A stretch of DNA of 64,000 nucleotides from Fratercula arctica (GCA_947846985.1 CANTUZ010000005.1:21300389-21364388); one strand, 5' to 3'. Shown: positions 41,263-55,254, numbered from the stretch's first letter. Numbers and translations are program-made. Notes: a model not told the origin generated them from the letters alone.

Positions 41263-44200
41263 CTGCAGGCAGTGGAGGAAGGTTCGTTTTCTCCAGCTTG
41301 TTGAACCCTTATTAATTTAAGGTTTGTGAAATGATGCATAAATGCAAACTTACTGATGCCAGGAAATGGGGAGATTCAAGGCATCTTTGTGGAGTGCCAC
41401 TGCCTCTCCTTTGGCCTCTCCTCTTTCCTCCCTATGGTTTGTCTTATGGTTTTAATGTTCCGATCTTGTGCATCCGCCTTTGAGGATTCAGTAGTAGACC
41501 AAATGGCAAAATTTTTCTTGGTACAAGCATTTGCCTTTTGTCTTGATTTATCAACAGGCTTCTGGCATGGTCATACAGGCAGCAAAAGGAACATCTTCTC
41601 CTCCTGGTCTTTGACATTTCATATTCATGGCATTATGGAATGTGGATCTGGAGACTTTGTATGGTGCTTAGGGATTAACAGGATCTCCTTTTGGTGTGAG
41701 CTTAACACCCTCATGACAGTTCTACCTTGTCTGTCACCTGGTTGTTCCTGCTATGGAGATAGTTCACAGGGAGGAGGAATCCCGTTGGTTCCACAGAACC
41801 AGTGCACTTGATGCCACCCTTGTGTAGTCAAGAGCTTCTCGTCTGTGTTTTTTGTTGTCTTCTACATCTGAGATGGGAAGGATCTACAAGATAATTGGCC
41901 TTTTTTTCTTTCATTTTCATAGTTATCAGTAACCTGTTGATCATGATACAATGTATGGAAATCAATGATAGCTGTTACTGACCATTTTTAAGAACAAAGT
42001 AAAGGTTGCATCAGTTTGTGCCTTCATTATTTATTTCCTGGCTTTTGAAAGTTTGAATTTGTGATTGTAATAGGGCACCCAGTAGCTCAGGACAGCTTTG
42101 TCAATGCAAAGTTAAAGTTGGTTTTGTTGGTGAATATCTCAGCTTGCTTAGATTTTGTGAAAGAAGTTGAAAACAAATAGCAAATGATTCTCAAAAGAGA
42201 AAAGATTGCCAATGAGGTTTGGGAGGGGGAAGATGGGCTGAGATCAAAGATAATTTGCTGCCACAGGCTGATAAAACACAAATAATTTGGTTTTGGAGCA
42301 ACAGACTGAGTTCTTAAACATGTCAGTCTCCAAAGTGGAGTGGGATACCTTATGGTATGAATGAATGCTGGAAGAGTTGAGATAATTTCTTTTTCTCCAA
42401 ATTAAACTTGTTATGAATGTGGTGTTTTTTTCACTTTTTCCACGCTGAAACAAGCGTTTGGATGAGATGCATAGATAGAGTGAAGAGGTCCTATGCATCT
42501 CTATACTGTCTTAACATCTGACAAGTTTATGTCAGCGCATGAGGCTCAAATGGTTTATTCTGATGTCATCCAGGTGTTTGCCCTTCTCTGAGTCCTTGAG
42601 CAACTAATCCATTGGTGAATCAACTTGAGAACCGCTGTCTTTTTCAGCCTTGGTGCTTTAAAGTAAATAGACTTCAGCTTCTCCATTAGACACCCCAGCA
42701 AAGAGTGAAATTAAATTCATTTCACTGAGTTCTCAGATTTCTTCTGGTTTGGAGAGGTGGGTACTAGGCAAGCCAAAGGCATGTCGCTTGTCGCCTTCTC
42801 ACCTTTCTAAATAAGTGGGTGAATGTTTTCACCCTAGATTTTTGCAAGTATTTTTTTTCACTATGTTACAGCTGGTTTTGGCAGTTCCTTAGAGAACCAA
42901 CTGAGTGGGCAGTGCCAGCTGTTCACGGTCAAGGGGTAGGTAAGTCTCTTGTGTTGAATATACAGTTGGAACTCACACATCGTCATTAAGATACAGGCAG
43001 TGGAAGGTCATGGGAAGTCTCCTATTCCTGATCCAACCATCTTCAGCTTCCTTTTTGAGAGGAACTTCCTTCGGGTGTCTAATAGTTTACTATGTAACAA
43101 CTGCATAGTCCAGGCCTTCCCAAATTTTGAACTATTTTTTGTGTGGAAACGACCAATTCTTTTTCAAAAAGGAATTGAGATTAGATGTACTGAACAAATT
43201 CACCACAGGCAGTGTTTGAGTAAATTAGTTGATTTTTTTACTCACAATCAGCATAAAATTGGCAACTATAAACTCTGTGACCCCAGTCAGGAGAATGCCT
43301 TATCCCTAATACAAACAAACAAACAAACCTTCCCTCTCTTCAGAGAAACCTCTCAAACGATAAGCCATGAAGTCTAAATACGGTCCCAAATTTAAACAGG
43401 AAACTGGTATTTTTGTAGTTACACTGGCTGCCTCCTCCCGTGTCCTCAGGCTTAAAATAAGCATACATTTCCAATAGACACATGGAATGATTGTTATAAA
43501 TGTTGTTCTTTTATGTCAACCCAGTAACTAGGAGTAGAAAATTAATTATTTTGGTCTGTTTAGATTACTCTCTCTGGTTTTCAGCCTCGTTTAATAAAAT
43601 CAGGGGAGAGGTCCTCCACGAATCTTTACGTCTGCTGACACACAGGGTTCTCTGCAGCATCCTTATGAGCCGGTTTGTCATCCTTCCTGGCTGTGAGCTG
43701 GGACATGGCTTTAATTCATTCTCTGTAGCAGGTAAGACCCTATGTGGTCAGCTGGGGGTATCCCAGTGGCAAGCACGCCAGGCTGGGTGGGTGTCCATCT
43801 GTCCTTACCCCATCCAGTGAGGCGCAGTGCCACCTCATCTTGGTCATCTGAGCCATAGGAGAATGATACGGTTTAGTCCTGTCCAGCAGCAGTACTGGGA
43901 GATTTTATTCAGATGGAGTTTGCATTCCTTAAATAAACTGAGCAGTTGCAGCGGCTTTCGTAGTGTGTAAAGAGCGCTCAGAATATGTGCCCCTTGCTGG
44001 GTCAGAGAAAAACTCCAGATTTCTCACATACCCGGGAGTGACGAGTGCAGTTCTGGCAGCCAGAACCATCCAGGTTCTCCATGTATTAACTATAAGCCCT
44101 CTTCCTTCTGTAGTTCTGCAGTGAATCTGTTTCCAGAAAATGCTCAAAGGTCTGCAAAAGAGCCTTTTCTACGAGATCTGGGGTGTTGTAACACTGTCAC

Positions 44201-45124
44201 TCTCCTTCCCCTCCACTTTCACCCTCGTAATTTCTTTCCACCAGAATACTATAATGATCAGAAACAATTAAATCGGTCAAACCAAAGCATTGAATAAATA
44301 GGAAGAGACAAAGATATACCCCAAGCAGAAGTTTCATTCTGAAAAAGAAGCTCTGGAGAGTCCACAAAGTACTCTGAAAAGTTCTCCCGTTGCAAGTGGT
44401 CAGATTTTGTAATTTTAAAAGATCCTCATGCTAAAATTAAATGTTGAAAAGAGGCTAAGAGGAATTTGTGAAACTGAAATGATAAAAGCCCTTTCAGCAC
44501 TCTCAAAACGACCACTGGGAGGCAAAACTCACTTTGGCACGTCAGATCTATTTTCCAGGCTTCCGTAAGTCCAGTAAGACCTGGTACTCAGTTAGGCTTT
44601 AACTTACATGGAAGTGAGCTCTGACAGAAACTTCATTTAGTGATGGGGGTTTTTTTCCCCCAGAACAGTCATCTCCATCTTGGGTACTAAGTACTTGACC
44701 TTGGAAATTAGCATTGAGATATCATTTTTCTGTATTGTGGAGGTGTAGTTTCATTCTTGCCTCTGGCATAAATGCCTAATTTCAAGAGTCTGTAGTAATT
44801 TGTACATGGACTTTGAGCTTCTGAAGGGAGAAAAAAGTGGTGCTGTAGTTTGTGGTCTCAGCATTTGGAAGTAGGAGGAGTAACAGGAGCCATACATACT
44901 CCCCTGCTTAAATTTTTTGTATTCCTTTTACAGAACGTCTTCAGCCAAACCTTCCCCTCAACTCTGTTCTTTCTGGCCTCTTACGTACTGCCTGTCAGGG
45001 ATGTGAAAATTACGGATCCTTATTTCTGGTAGTTCCTGTGTGTTTTTTCAAAATGTGTGGGTGGCAGTGTCAATCCGGAGGCAGCAGTGGGTCCCGTGAC
45101 TCTTCTAATGCTGCATTAACCATC

Positions 45125-45215
45125 CCTGTGACCTACAGCAGTGTGTGGCAACGTCCTGACTCGGTTTCCTTGCATGCAAGGTGGGGATAACTGATAGCTT
45201 TCTGTACAAAGTGGT
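45125..45215 (+). repeat. Possible MIR-like SINE relic
   Basis: CTGTGACCTACAGCAGTGTG, then CTGACTCGGTTTCCTTGCAT and GGTGGGGATAACTGATAG follow the order of the MIR core and tail (GTGACCTTGGGC..., CTCAGTTTCC..., AATGGGGATAA). This is the best of the three candidates. Confidence 0.4.
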
Positions 45216-46487
45216 TGGATCCGTGGATGGAAAGAACTGTGAAAGAGGCGGAGCACTGTAGTTTGTGAGTGGAAAATTGACCTCTGGTTAGCCTCCCCCT
45301 TCATCTAAGTATACACTGTGTTTGTTTGATAGTGGAAATCTAATCCTTTGGGAAGCACAAATTCCTGTAACAACTCTGATATGTATAAATAAAAACATAT
45401 TCCTCATTACAAACAACATCAAAGCAAATCGCAATATGGATTAAAATACACAACCTCCCCCCATCCTCCATACTAATATGCAGCAATGCGGAGTTCAAAT
45501 GAAGCCATTAGCAGTATCTCCCAAGTATTTGGCAAAAGCAACCACACTTGTGTAGCTACAGGCGATGAAAGTCCCTATTACAAAAAGGGAGGGACAGGGG
45601 GGAGTAGCCTGCATTGATCTAATTAGTCAATGAGGCACAAAGTATGTAAAATCTCATTATATATCACCAGGAAAATTTGGCTTGAGAAGTAAAGAATATG
45701 TAACTGATTTGTCCATGGGTGGGTTAGTCGTGTCTTTGCGTCTTCCAACAGGAAACAGGATTTCTGAAAACATACTCGAAACACACACATAGGCACTTAG
45801 ACGCACACGCATGCAAATATATGTATCTACGTGTATATCTGTTTTTATACACATGCGCACGCATACATGTAGCTAGATCCTGAAACTCTTGCTCAGCCCT
45901 TAACTCAAGACCTGCTTGCATGAGAAACTTCTTGATAGGGACAAAGTAAAGGTTATTTTTTTGATTCCTCATGGAGACTGTGAGTCTTGCTAACAGCCTG
46001 AAAACACAGTGTGTGGCTGTTCCAGTCTAACTAAACCCAGACGATGGGTTTGTCCCGCTGCCCCAGGCAGTGCAGCTCATGCATGAAACAGTTCTTCCCC
46101 CTAAAGAAGATCTGCTTAAAAATGGGGATTTAAAATGTCTTTATAACTTGCCTTTTGCCCTTTTCTTTTAAGCCTTTCAGGGATTCACGTTACATTTTTT
46201 AAATTTCTCTGAAACCCAGAACTCTTGAAACATTTATATTAGAATTTAAGCCAAGATTCCCACCCAGTCAGCGTCTCTCAAAAGCAGAAGATTTAAGTAA
46301 AATACCAAATATAAGTTACAAAATCCCCCAAACAAAAAAAAACCCACAACAACAAACAAATCAACCCACAGCACCCAAGCAGCCACCCACCAAGCCCCAA
46401 AGCTAAATAGACAAAAGAAAAGGAGAGAGGGAGAGACAAAGGCATTGAAATGAAGAGACTACTTCAGTTTTGCAGGTGACCAGTAGC

Positions 46488-46510
46488 AAAAAAAAAAAAA
46501 AAAAAAAAAA
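46488..46510. repeat. A23 homopolymer
   Basis: Twenty-three A with no recognisable retroposon upstream. A longer A/C-rich low-complexity stretch precedes it at 46320-46405. Confidence 0.9.
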
Positions 46511-47749
46511 GGACTTCTCCCACTTTAGCATCCCATTTCTTCCACATATGGAGTAAAACAGAAGGTTTATGAGTCTCCAGAAGTTTGCAGAATCAGAAGA
46601 AGGGATGGGATTTGGAGAAAGTGATGAGTGTTATGATGAGTGTTATCACTGCAGGTGCAATTAGTGATTTAGTTCTTGTTTGCAGCGTTCTTTAATAAAT
46701 ATTTAATTTCGGCTATGTTACAACCGCATTCTGTTCTGCCCTTTCCTCCACTTTTCCATGCTGACAAGATCATTTGTTTAATCCCATTCTTGAAGAAGTC
46801 ATTCCCATTCTTTAATTCAGATGTTAAAACCTATGTTGACCTAGTCAAGTTCTTATTTATCGAAACAAAGCAGAGGTCATTCTTTTTCCTTGTTTGCTTT
46901 CTTGGCTTTCCAATGCATCTCTTAAATATGGGGAATTTGGAGGTATCTTACGTGCTTCTCCTTTTGTCCTTTATTTCTACCTCCCCTGCTTCAAAAAACA
47001 AACATCATTCTGGGGCTGATGTACCAGTGCACTGGGAAATTGGGATTTTTCTTCTCTCTTTGGTGAGTGAAGACGAGGTGAGAAACTTCCCCAGTTTCCA
47101 CAGCCTTCAACATTAGAGAGTACGTAGAGCCTCTGTATTACATTGATCCTCATCCTTGTCAGTGAAGGATGGCCTTACCTTTCCCATCAGGTCAATAAAC
47201 TATTTTCACAGAAGCAGCATTTTGTCCTGTTACGCAGCCTGTTTTTCAGGAGATGTCATCTTCTGAAAGGCAGCTCCAGTAGATGGAGCTGGTCCCCAAA
47301 CTAGACAGAACTGCAGCTGCTTAGCATGTGGCTGACTGTCTTCATGTCTTTTATCTTCTCTGCCCCAGCCAGACTGGTAGGCTCATTTTGGTTGGCCACA
47401 TGTGCAACTGTCACTCTGATTCTGCTTTGCTTCCCTCCCTTAAGCTCTGCTGGGACAAGTTGTCCACCCAGCTCCTCCTTTTACTCTGGTTGAGGAGGTA
47501 ATGTGGATCCTGGTCATACCAGAAGTGACTTGCTGAAGAGGAGAAAGATCTTGCAGCTCTCAGAAGTCGAGCTGAGCACAGTTAGATTGCACAGTTCTGA
47601 CTGGGTGTTGCTTGCAGTAAACTGGCAAAAGAAACCCTCTTCCCTTCTCCCCTAAACAAGAGGCACATATCTGCTGGCCCCTCTGAGGGACTGCAAACTA
47701 ACCAGGTCCCATCTTGAGCTCTTCCTGAGCAGTGACTGCAACTTGCCAT

Positions 47750-48236
47750 AGAATCATAGAATGTTTTGGGTTGGAAGCGACCTTAAAGATCATCTAGTTC
47801 CAACCCCCCTGCCATGGGCAGGGACACCTCCCACTAGACCAGGCTGCTCAAAGCCCCATCCAGCCTGGCCTTGAACACCTCCAGGGATGGGGCATCCTCA
47901 TCTTCTCTGGGCAGCCTGTTCCAGTGTCTCACCACCCTCACAGTAAAGAATTTCTTCCTGATATCTAATCTAAATATAGCCTCTTCTAGTTGAAAACCAT
48001 TACCCCTTGTCCTATCACTACATGCCCTTGTATAAAGTCCCTCTCCAGCTTTCTCGTAGACCCCCTTTAAGTACTAGAAGGCCGCAATAAGGTCTCCCCA
48101 GAGCCTTCTCTTCTCCAGGCTGAACAACCCCAACTCTCTCAGCCTGTCTTCATAGGAGAGGTACTCCAGCGCCCTGATCATCTTCATGGTCCTCCTCTGG
48201 ACCTGCTCCAACAGGTCCATGTCCTTCTTATGTTGG
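47750..48236 (-). mobile_element. CR1 LINE 3' fragment
   Basis: Inverted CR1 of about 490 bp. The tail (ATAGAATCATAGAATG) is at the low-coordinate end. Next come GATCATCTAGTTCCAACCCC and the ORF2 C-terminal coding region, ending near the segment CTCCAACAGGTCCATGTCC. It is 5'-truncated. Confidence 0.94.
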
Positions 48237-51020
48237 TAAATTTAATTGCTGGAAGGCTACATGATGCGATGACTTTCTTCTTTTTTGAGAAGGAATTCTA
48301 ATGTTGATGTGTATCACTGTTGAAGCTCACATCACTGATTAATTACTGATACTTGTTTTCTCTCTATAAACAGTGCTAAGCAGAACTATATCAAGTTGCA
48401 TCTGGCTGTAGGTTTTTCCTTCCCATAGGATAATGGAGGCCTTAAAAATTGTATTTTATCCGTAGCTATTTACATAAGTCTTCTCCTTTTTTTGGGTCCC
48501 CAGAGAGCCTTCTGAATGGTTTGCCTGACTGGAGAGTGCCTTCCTGGCCACATTATTGCCATAAAGAGTGTGTGTTTTTTGGTTTTGCAGATATTTGGTT
48601 TTGTAGCTATTTCAGAGTGTTTTACAATGGAGTTGTAAACCACTGCTGGGGAAATGTGTACAGAAATTAATCCCTTTCAGCTAATTATAAATACATAATA
48701 AATAAACCTACGAAAAACAGATGTGCAGGTGGACCTAGCTTTTTGATGAGGCTGGTCTCATCCCTGAAACTCTTACATCCTTTCATTCAGTGCTCTTTCC
48801 ACTGAATGGCACATCAACCTTAAAGCCAGAAGTGCTGCGCAAGGTGCGAGATCAAAAGGATAGCTGGAGCTAAAGCAGGAATGCTGAGCCCTTTTTGGAA
48901 CAGGAGTAGAATGCTTCACAAGTGCTTCGAGCCAAAGTTTAAATCTAACCTTCGGAAAGAAGCTGAATGTTTGTGTCCATGAAAACTGAAACCAGTGTTT
49001 TTTTTTACAGGCCTGCAAACATGATGGAGATTATCATGTGGAAAAAAACAAAAACAAAAACAAACCCAAAACATTGGCAATTACTGAGGTTGCTAAATGA
49101 GCAATTACTACCATGTGGGGTTGGCAGAGATCTCTGGTAAAGGGTAGAGGGGGTGTCTCCACAGCCTGTTAATGTATTTCAGCTGGTAGTTGGGACCTTA
49201 TACCTAGAGCCCCGCAGGTGGCACGTCTCCTCAGAGGTGGACCTCAGCCAGCGTTCTCTGCAGCTGGACTTGACCCTTGAGTGAGAGGCTGGGAGGGAAC
49301 GATTTAGACACGTGAAGTACGAATGTAGCACAGCGTCTCATTCTGAGTAGCTGGTGTGCTTTTGCAGCAGACTTAAATGAAAGGGCAGAAGGTAGCTAAA
49401 ACAGACTGTCTAGCCTTTTTATGAGCTGCTTTGTTTTAAAGTTGGCTGAAGGAATGAGTGGAATATTAGCTGTGGTATGCTGAGGAAGACTGCGTGGTGA
49501 CTGAACAACCGAAAAAAGGAGCTTGAATACTCAGTACAGTTTATGAAAAGAATAAGGCAAGTCCAACACCAAAATCAGATGTTACACTTTTTTTTTTTTA
49601 AGTATGTTTGTTTCCTGATAAAAATAGACTTCTTCTTAAAGGAAAAACATTTTTGTTGTCAACAAGCGTATGCATGAAGGAGGTGCATAACTCTGCAGAG
49701 ACTGGGGGAAGTGAGTCCTGTAGTGCAATGAACAGGGCACTAGGAGCCAGTGAAACCGTGTTCTTGTGTTAGAAAGTTCCCCCCTGCCCCCCGTCATGTG
49801 CTTTTTCTGTAATTTGGATCACAGGGCAGCTAATTCACTTGGTTTCATTAACCAGAAGCTCTAGGAAGAGCAAACTTAGAGTATGCAAGTGGTTTCCTAA
49901 AATTAATCTAAAAGAAGCGCTAAGAGGCAGGTAGTGACGTATCTGAGAAATATTTGTTAAGTAGTAGGCTGTTCTCTGATCTTTCAAAAGCTGGATCTGA
50001 TACCCATGTCTCAAGCTAAGGTCACAAGAGTCTCCTGAGCCCGCGCAGTACCAAGGGAGAGAAATATGTTTGTTTTTCTCTTTGGTACCACTCTGTTGCT
50101 GTCAAGGGTTTTTTTCATTACGATGGCAAAATGAGTTTTAGATCCAGAACATACTTGGTGTGAAGTATCCTGCCAGTTTGCCTTATGGCATGCAGATTTG
50201 CCCAACTACATCAACAATTCCTCAATTTTTTCTAATGAGGTGAGGTTTTTAATCGAATGGAACCACATAGATGTGACAAAAAGGAATTCTTGATTAAATC
50301 TGTGGTAATACTGCAGAGGTTCTTCCTCTTCTACTACAAAATGGTTCATCGAGTGTATGAAAAGATGGGGGACCATGAAGGGAAATAAGATTCAAGAGTG
50401 GGTGTGTCATCTATTATGGGATTATTACTTCAAAATATGCTTACAAACACTATCTAGGAAGATGCAGCTTCTGGCTACATATGGGAGGCTTTACGCCTAT
50501 GGGATGGTATTAACCCTTAGATAGCAAAAGCAAACAGAAATGATACATTGTTAACAATACATATATTTTAAACAATGCCCAGAAAAATATCTGAAATCTA
50601 AGTTTACCTTACAAAACTAGGTTTTAAAAGATACTTTTTTTTAATCTAGAAGAAAAATTAAAAGTTCAGTAACTTGACTTACCAAGGAGGAGATTTTTTT
50701 TTTCTTAATCTAATTAAATCAATCTAAAGAAAAAGAAAACGCAGAGAATTTTTTTGTTGTTGTTGTTATGGTTATGTTTGCGGCTTATTAACATAATTGC
50801 ACCAAAACTGGGATTGAAGTTTCTTGTTTTATAACAGTGTTGCGGTTCTCAGTCGCCACCGCAGCTGGCGGATTGTCTGTTCGCAATGCATTCCATATGT
50901 GCTGGAGACCACAACATGGAGTGAGTTACAGGGTACAAGATGGAGTGCAAATAATGGAGGTGGAAAGCACTCATCTCTGCTTATTTTTTACAATAAAAAG
51001 GCTTCACAAAAGAGCAGTCA
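48237..51020 (+). other. LRP5: Intron 7 segment, 48.2-51.0 kb
   Basis: Non-coding, AT-rich. It has an A/C low-complexity stretch at 49041-49072 and a weak MIR-like relic at 49720-49850. Nothing else is recognised. Confidence 0.7.
49720..49850 (+). repeat. Possible MIR-like SINE relic
   Basis: GCAATGAACAGGGCACTAGG followed by a GTGTTCTTGTGTT stretch and later TTGGTTTCATTAACC follows the MIR order loosely. Confidence is low. Confidence 0.22.
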
Positions 51021-51846
51021 CACAGAATCACAGAATGGCTGAGGTGGGAGGGGACCACTGGATGTCATCGTGTACAGCCCCTGTGCTCAAGCAGGGCCAC
51101 TTCGAGCTGGTTGCCCAGAACCATGAGTTTTTGATTGTTCAGGACCAGATAGCTTTTTAATATCTCCAAGAATGGAGACCTCACAGCCTCCCTGGGCAAC
51201 CTGTGCCAGTGCTTGGTCACCCTCACAGTAAAAAGTATTTCTTGATGTTCAGAGGGAACCTCCTGTGTTTCAGCCTGTGCCCATTGCCTCTGGTCCTGTC
51301 ACTGAATACCACTAAAAAGAGCCTGGCTTCATCTTTTTTGCAGCCTTCCTGCAGGTATTTACATACATTCATGAGATTTCCCCCTGAGCCATCCCTTCTC
51401 CAGGCTAAAGAGGCCCAGCTCTCTCGGCCTTTTCTTATATGAAAGATGCTCCAGTTCCTTAATCATCTTCATAGCTCTTTGCTAGAGTCAAACCAACATG
51501 TCCACATCTCTTTAGTGATGAGGAGACAAGAACTGGACACCGTACTCCAGGAGTAGCCTCACCAGTGCTGAGTAGAGGAGAAGCATCACCTCCCTTGACC
51601 TGCTGGCAACACTCCTCCAGAGTACCCAGAGTACCATTAGCCCTTCTTTGCAGCAAGGGCGCGTTGCTGGCTCCTGTTCAACTTGGTGCCCACCAGACCC
51701 CCAGGTCCTTTTCTGCCAAGCTGCTTTCCCGCTGGATGGCCCCCAGCATATATAGGTGTCATGGAGTTGTTCCTTCCGAACTGCAGGACTTCGCAGTTCT
51801 CCTTGTTGAACTTTACGAGGTTCCTGTCAGCCTGATTCTCCGGCCT
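51021..51846 (-). mobile_element. CR1 LINE, 0.8 kb, distinct subfamily
   Basis: Inverted CR1. The tail CACAGAATCACAGAATGG is at 51021. Next come CTCAAGCAGGGCCACTTCG and AATATCTCCAAGAATGGAG, then ORF2 sequence up to the segment before the RT core. The 3' end belongs to the CAAGCAGGGCCAC group, unlike the AGATCATCTAGTTCC group at 47.7 and 58.7 kb. The 59.8-kb copy is its closest relative here. It is diverged and probably old. Confidence 0.93.
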
Positions 51847-54800
51847 TCATGTACAACCTTTGAATGAACATCCAAACACAATTTAATTCCAGCTAAGGGA
51901 TCACAGGATTGGCAGAAGGGGTTGAAGAAACTGCTGACATACGTTGGTACATACTGTGTAGAATTGTGTTTATTGTAACACAGGGGTGACCGTGTCATTG
52001 ACCTTAACGTAGAACAGGCTAAATGAAAAAGTAGTATTATGTGTGCTTCAAGTTCTACATGACTTTTGTCCAAGGGTAATCAAGAAAAACATATTTATAT
52101 GATGTAGAGTGCATTACACCCACAAAAATAAGCTAGTGGTCGATATATATAGTTTGTTACTGTATTTCTATCATTTTAAGCAGTTGACGACATCCACTTG
52201 TTTTGAAAGGCTGAAACTGGAACGCAGGAGAAAAGTGTGCCTTTCCTGCGTCTCAGAGTGGCTCACTCTTAGGTTTTCTTCCTACCTCCAGCTTTCAAGT
52301 GTTTCTTCAGTTGGACTTTAGTGACACAGGCGCCAGGTCAGCTGGTAGCATACCTCCTGAGCCAGGCAGGAGTGCCGTGTTTCTGATGCGTTACCCAGAG
52401 CACACACAACACTGGTGGAAATTCCTTACCGTGGCAGCTGCGGGAAGACGGCACGTGGTGTGGTATGACACTCACTGATACAAACTCAGTGCTTTCTGAG
52501 CAAAATTGGTGGAAAAAAATTCATAGGAGCGCTTTGCTTCAGGTGACCATGGCATTCCTGATTTGGAGACGAAAGCCTTCAAACCAGATTGACACCAAAG
52601 TGTTGAGATTGGTTTAAGTCAGCGCTATAGCTGAGAGAGGACAGGAAAAGAAGTTACTTTTGCCCTGAATCGAATCCTAGGTCTAGCTGACTGTACAGCC
52701 ACAGAAATGCCTGTGCTGGCGTAGGAGGCAATGTGGATGAGCAGCAAAGGCTGATGTGTAGGAGAGGTTCTTGGACCGTCTCTTCCGGTGGCTTAAAATT
52801 CTCATGAAGTTGTGGGGCTATTAGTGTTAATAAAATTTTGACCTCCTCTAATGTTGAGAGAGGTAAATGAGCAGCTTACACCCCTGGCTTCAATTTTCTC
52901 AAGTATGTGGAGCGAAGCATTCACCTGGGGAAAAAAAGACTTAACCCTTCTCACGGATACCTGTCAAACGGCACCGGCTTCTGTAGCTCTTAATCCAAAG
53001 CAAAAGGAACATCAAATTGAAGAACTTTTTCCTAGGAAGCGTATCAAATAGTTTTGCACTGGTAGCAACAAGAGCCAGGAGAACCAGTTTTCTTGCCTTC
53101 ACATCCTTCTGAAAGGAGCAAGCAAAGGGAATTGGGAATCTTAATACGCGTTTCTAGGGGTACTAACTTGAGAAGAAACAATACTGTTTGAATTACCATA
53201 CTTCAGTTTTTCTTGGCTGGAAAACGGGAAGATGATTTTTTTTTTTTTCTTCTTTTTTTTTTTTTTTCACAAAAAATATTTTCAGAAAACATTCTTTGAT
53301 TATTTAACTGGTTTCACAGAATAAGCTTTTAGGTTCATTTTCCAGTAGAATGTGATTTCTTTTCTAATATTAGACCTCTGGTTCCTAAACGGACCCCTGC
53401 AACATCTTTCAGTTGTGCCATTGACCTCTTCTGAGCTAAGAACGAGCTCCTCTCTAATTCCTTGTTTAAAAAGCGAGACAAAAATTGTATTGCCTTCATT
53501 CTCTGTACTGAGATGAACTGCTGCTTTCTTTTTGAAGCCTTAATTCAGGCAAGGCTGACACAGGTGGGTTGGAACCGAACTCAGAAGAGGTGAATACTTC
53601 TGTGTTGGTCAAGCAAGATCAGCGTTCCTCGTAGAATAACCTAAATTATAGTGTACATCCCTCAGGACCAGGTTAATGTGTTAGTGTTGGAGGAACCAGC
53701 CTGGCAGTTAAATGAGCTGGGGATTTCTCCGAAATGTTGGTAAAGGCTGTCACTTGCAATTAAAGCTAAATCCTTAAGGCATTTGTGTTAATGGACAAGG
53801 CCAGTGAAAGAGGCTGAATTTAAAATGACCTCGTGCTTTTTTGCCTTGTTACAGTTTATAATTTTGAGTATGTGAAATTTGACTATTTTGACAAGGTTAA
53901 AATAATTATCTGTAATGCGTGTTGAATAAATTGCCTTTAGGATTAAATTAAATGAGCATATTTTGTTTGCAAATCTAAGTATTTGTGGCCCAAATCCTTG
54001 TTCAGAAGTAACCCTTTTTTGGTGATTGTTCACTTCTTTTTTGTTTCAAAATAAATGTTTATTTCAGGAATTTAATGCAGAAGTTTAGATTTTTTTTGTG
54101 TGTGTTTTCATAGGCAGCTTGCTGGTGATGCCTTTAAGCTTTTTTTATTGTTGTCAGAAGTTCCAGCAGGTTTAAATAAAGCTTAAGCATATGTTTCCGA
54201 TTAATTTGTAAGCTTTCTGTAGGAATATTGGAAAGTAGACCAATAATATGACTACAAATATTTTTGTTCCATTTAGAATACATGCTTTCATGCTGCTTTC
54301 AAAAAAAGGAAACAAAGCAGTGTAATGCTGTATGTTCTTAAAGATACTCACACAAAGAAGTGCTGCAGTAGGGTTATGCATTTATCTTACAGTAGCAGAT
54401 AGAAGTTGCATCCAAGTTGAATGCTGTCGTGCTCGCTGCTGTACATGCATATTATATTTGGCAGAGTTCCTCCAAAGCCTTTAATATTGTACGGTATTTG
54501 CATTTGTCTCCGGTTCCCCCTTCCTTTCCACCTCTTATTTCTCTGTCTGTGGAAAGTATTACGAACCAGAAATGTCACGTCCAGTCTAGATGCAGACTCT
54601 GCCTACAACTAATGAGAAGACACAGCTTTCGGTTTGCATTAATCAGTTCCAACTGTCTGTATCTCTGCTTGTACTTGAGATTTGCATTGTTTGAAGACAC
54701 ATTAATAAGGTCTCGGCAAGAAGTGGGTGCAGCTGATTATCTCCTGTGATCCCTCCCTTTTATTTGAGAGCGTGAGTGCTGCTAAAATCCTACTTGAGCT

Positions 54801-55254
54801 CAGGGGCAGAGAGGATTCTAATTTGGAGACTCTTCCCTTCCTAATTAGGATCAGAAGGTAGGAAACACTTTGCTCAGATGATAGTTCCCAGTCCTTCTTT
54901 CTAAGGCAACTTTTACTTCTTGGTCCTTTCAGGACTTCCTATTACCTTGTTGAGTCAGAACTTAAAAAAGGGCATCTGGGGTCAGACCAAAGTCCACGTA
55001 CTCCTAGTATCTGACTCCGACCGTGAACCAAAACAGGTATCTGCAGAAGAGGAAAAGCTGGATATGCACACGCTATTTACCTCAGCTACTCTCTCATCTT
55101 TCAAATATTTTTAAGCGCAGGATTTTTCCCTTGACAGAGGCGGGAAACAATTGATCCATACAGTTTGGGTGCTGTTGATGTACTGTTAGAAGAGTGTATT
55201 TGTGGCTCACATTAAATGCTTTATTTTTTTATCTACTACCCCATCACTGTTGTT
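51847..55254 (+). other. LRP5: Intron 7 segment, 51.8-55.3 kb
   Basis: Non-coding. It has a T-rich tract (53236-53267) and one copy of a 34-bp dispersed repeat (53326-53359). The part at 54410-54790 is less AT-rich and free of repeats, which would fit a conserved element, though I cannot test that. Confidence 0.7.
53326..53359. repeat. 34-bp dispersed repeat, copy A
   Basis: Begins CTTTTAGGTTCATTTTCCAG and ends TAGAATGTGATTTC. It matches 56215-56248 in the same orientation, with two differences in 34 bases. The family is not recognised. Confidence 0.8.

Larger units (their letters stand above)
34127..47749 (+). other. LRP5: LRP5 intron 7 segment, 34.1-47.7 kb (long repeat-poor stretch)
   Basis: This 13.6-kb stretch has no CR1 or LTR that I can recognise, which is unusual for this window. 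It holds a STAF-like site (35164-35181), a motif cluster (36640-37420), pyrimidine tracts (36544-36569, 37451-37566), a TA run (38905-38920), AAAC repeats (43306-43328), an A23 run (46488-46510) and two weak MIR-like relics. Open frames of 151 (41356-41811) and 146 codons (46676-47116) look random. Confidence 0.7.

Noticed and set aside
41356..41811. 151-codon open frame in intron 7
   Set aside because: No domain, no promoter or splice context, and composition like T-rich noncoding DNA.
46676..47116. 146-codon open frame in intron 7
   Set aside because: Phe/Leu-rich translation of a T-rich stretch, with no recognisable family.
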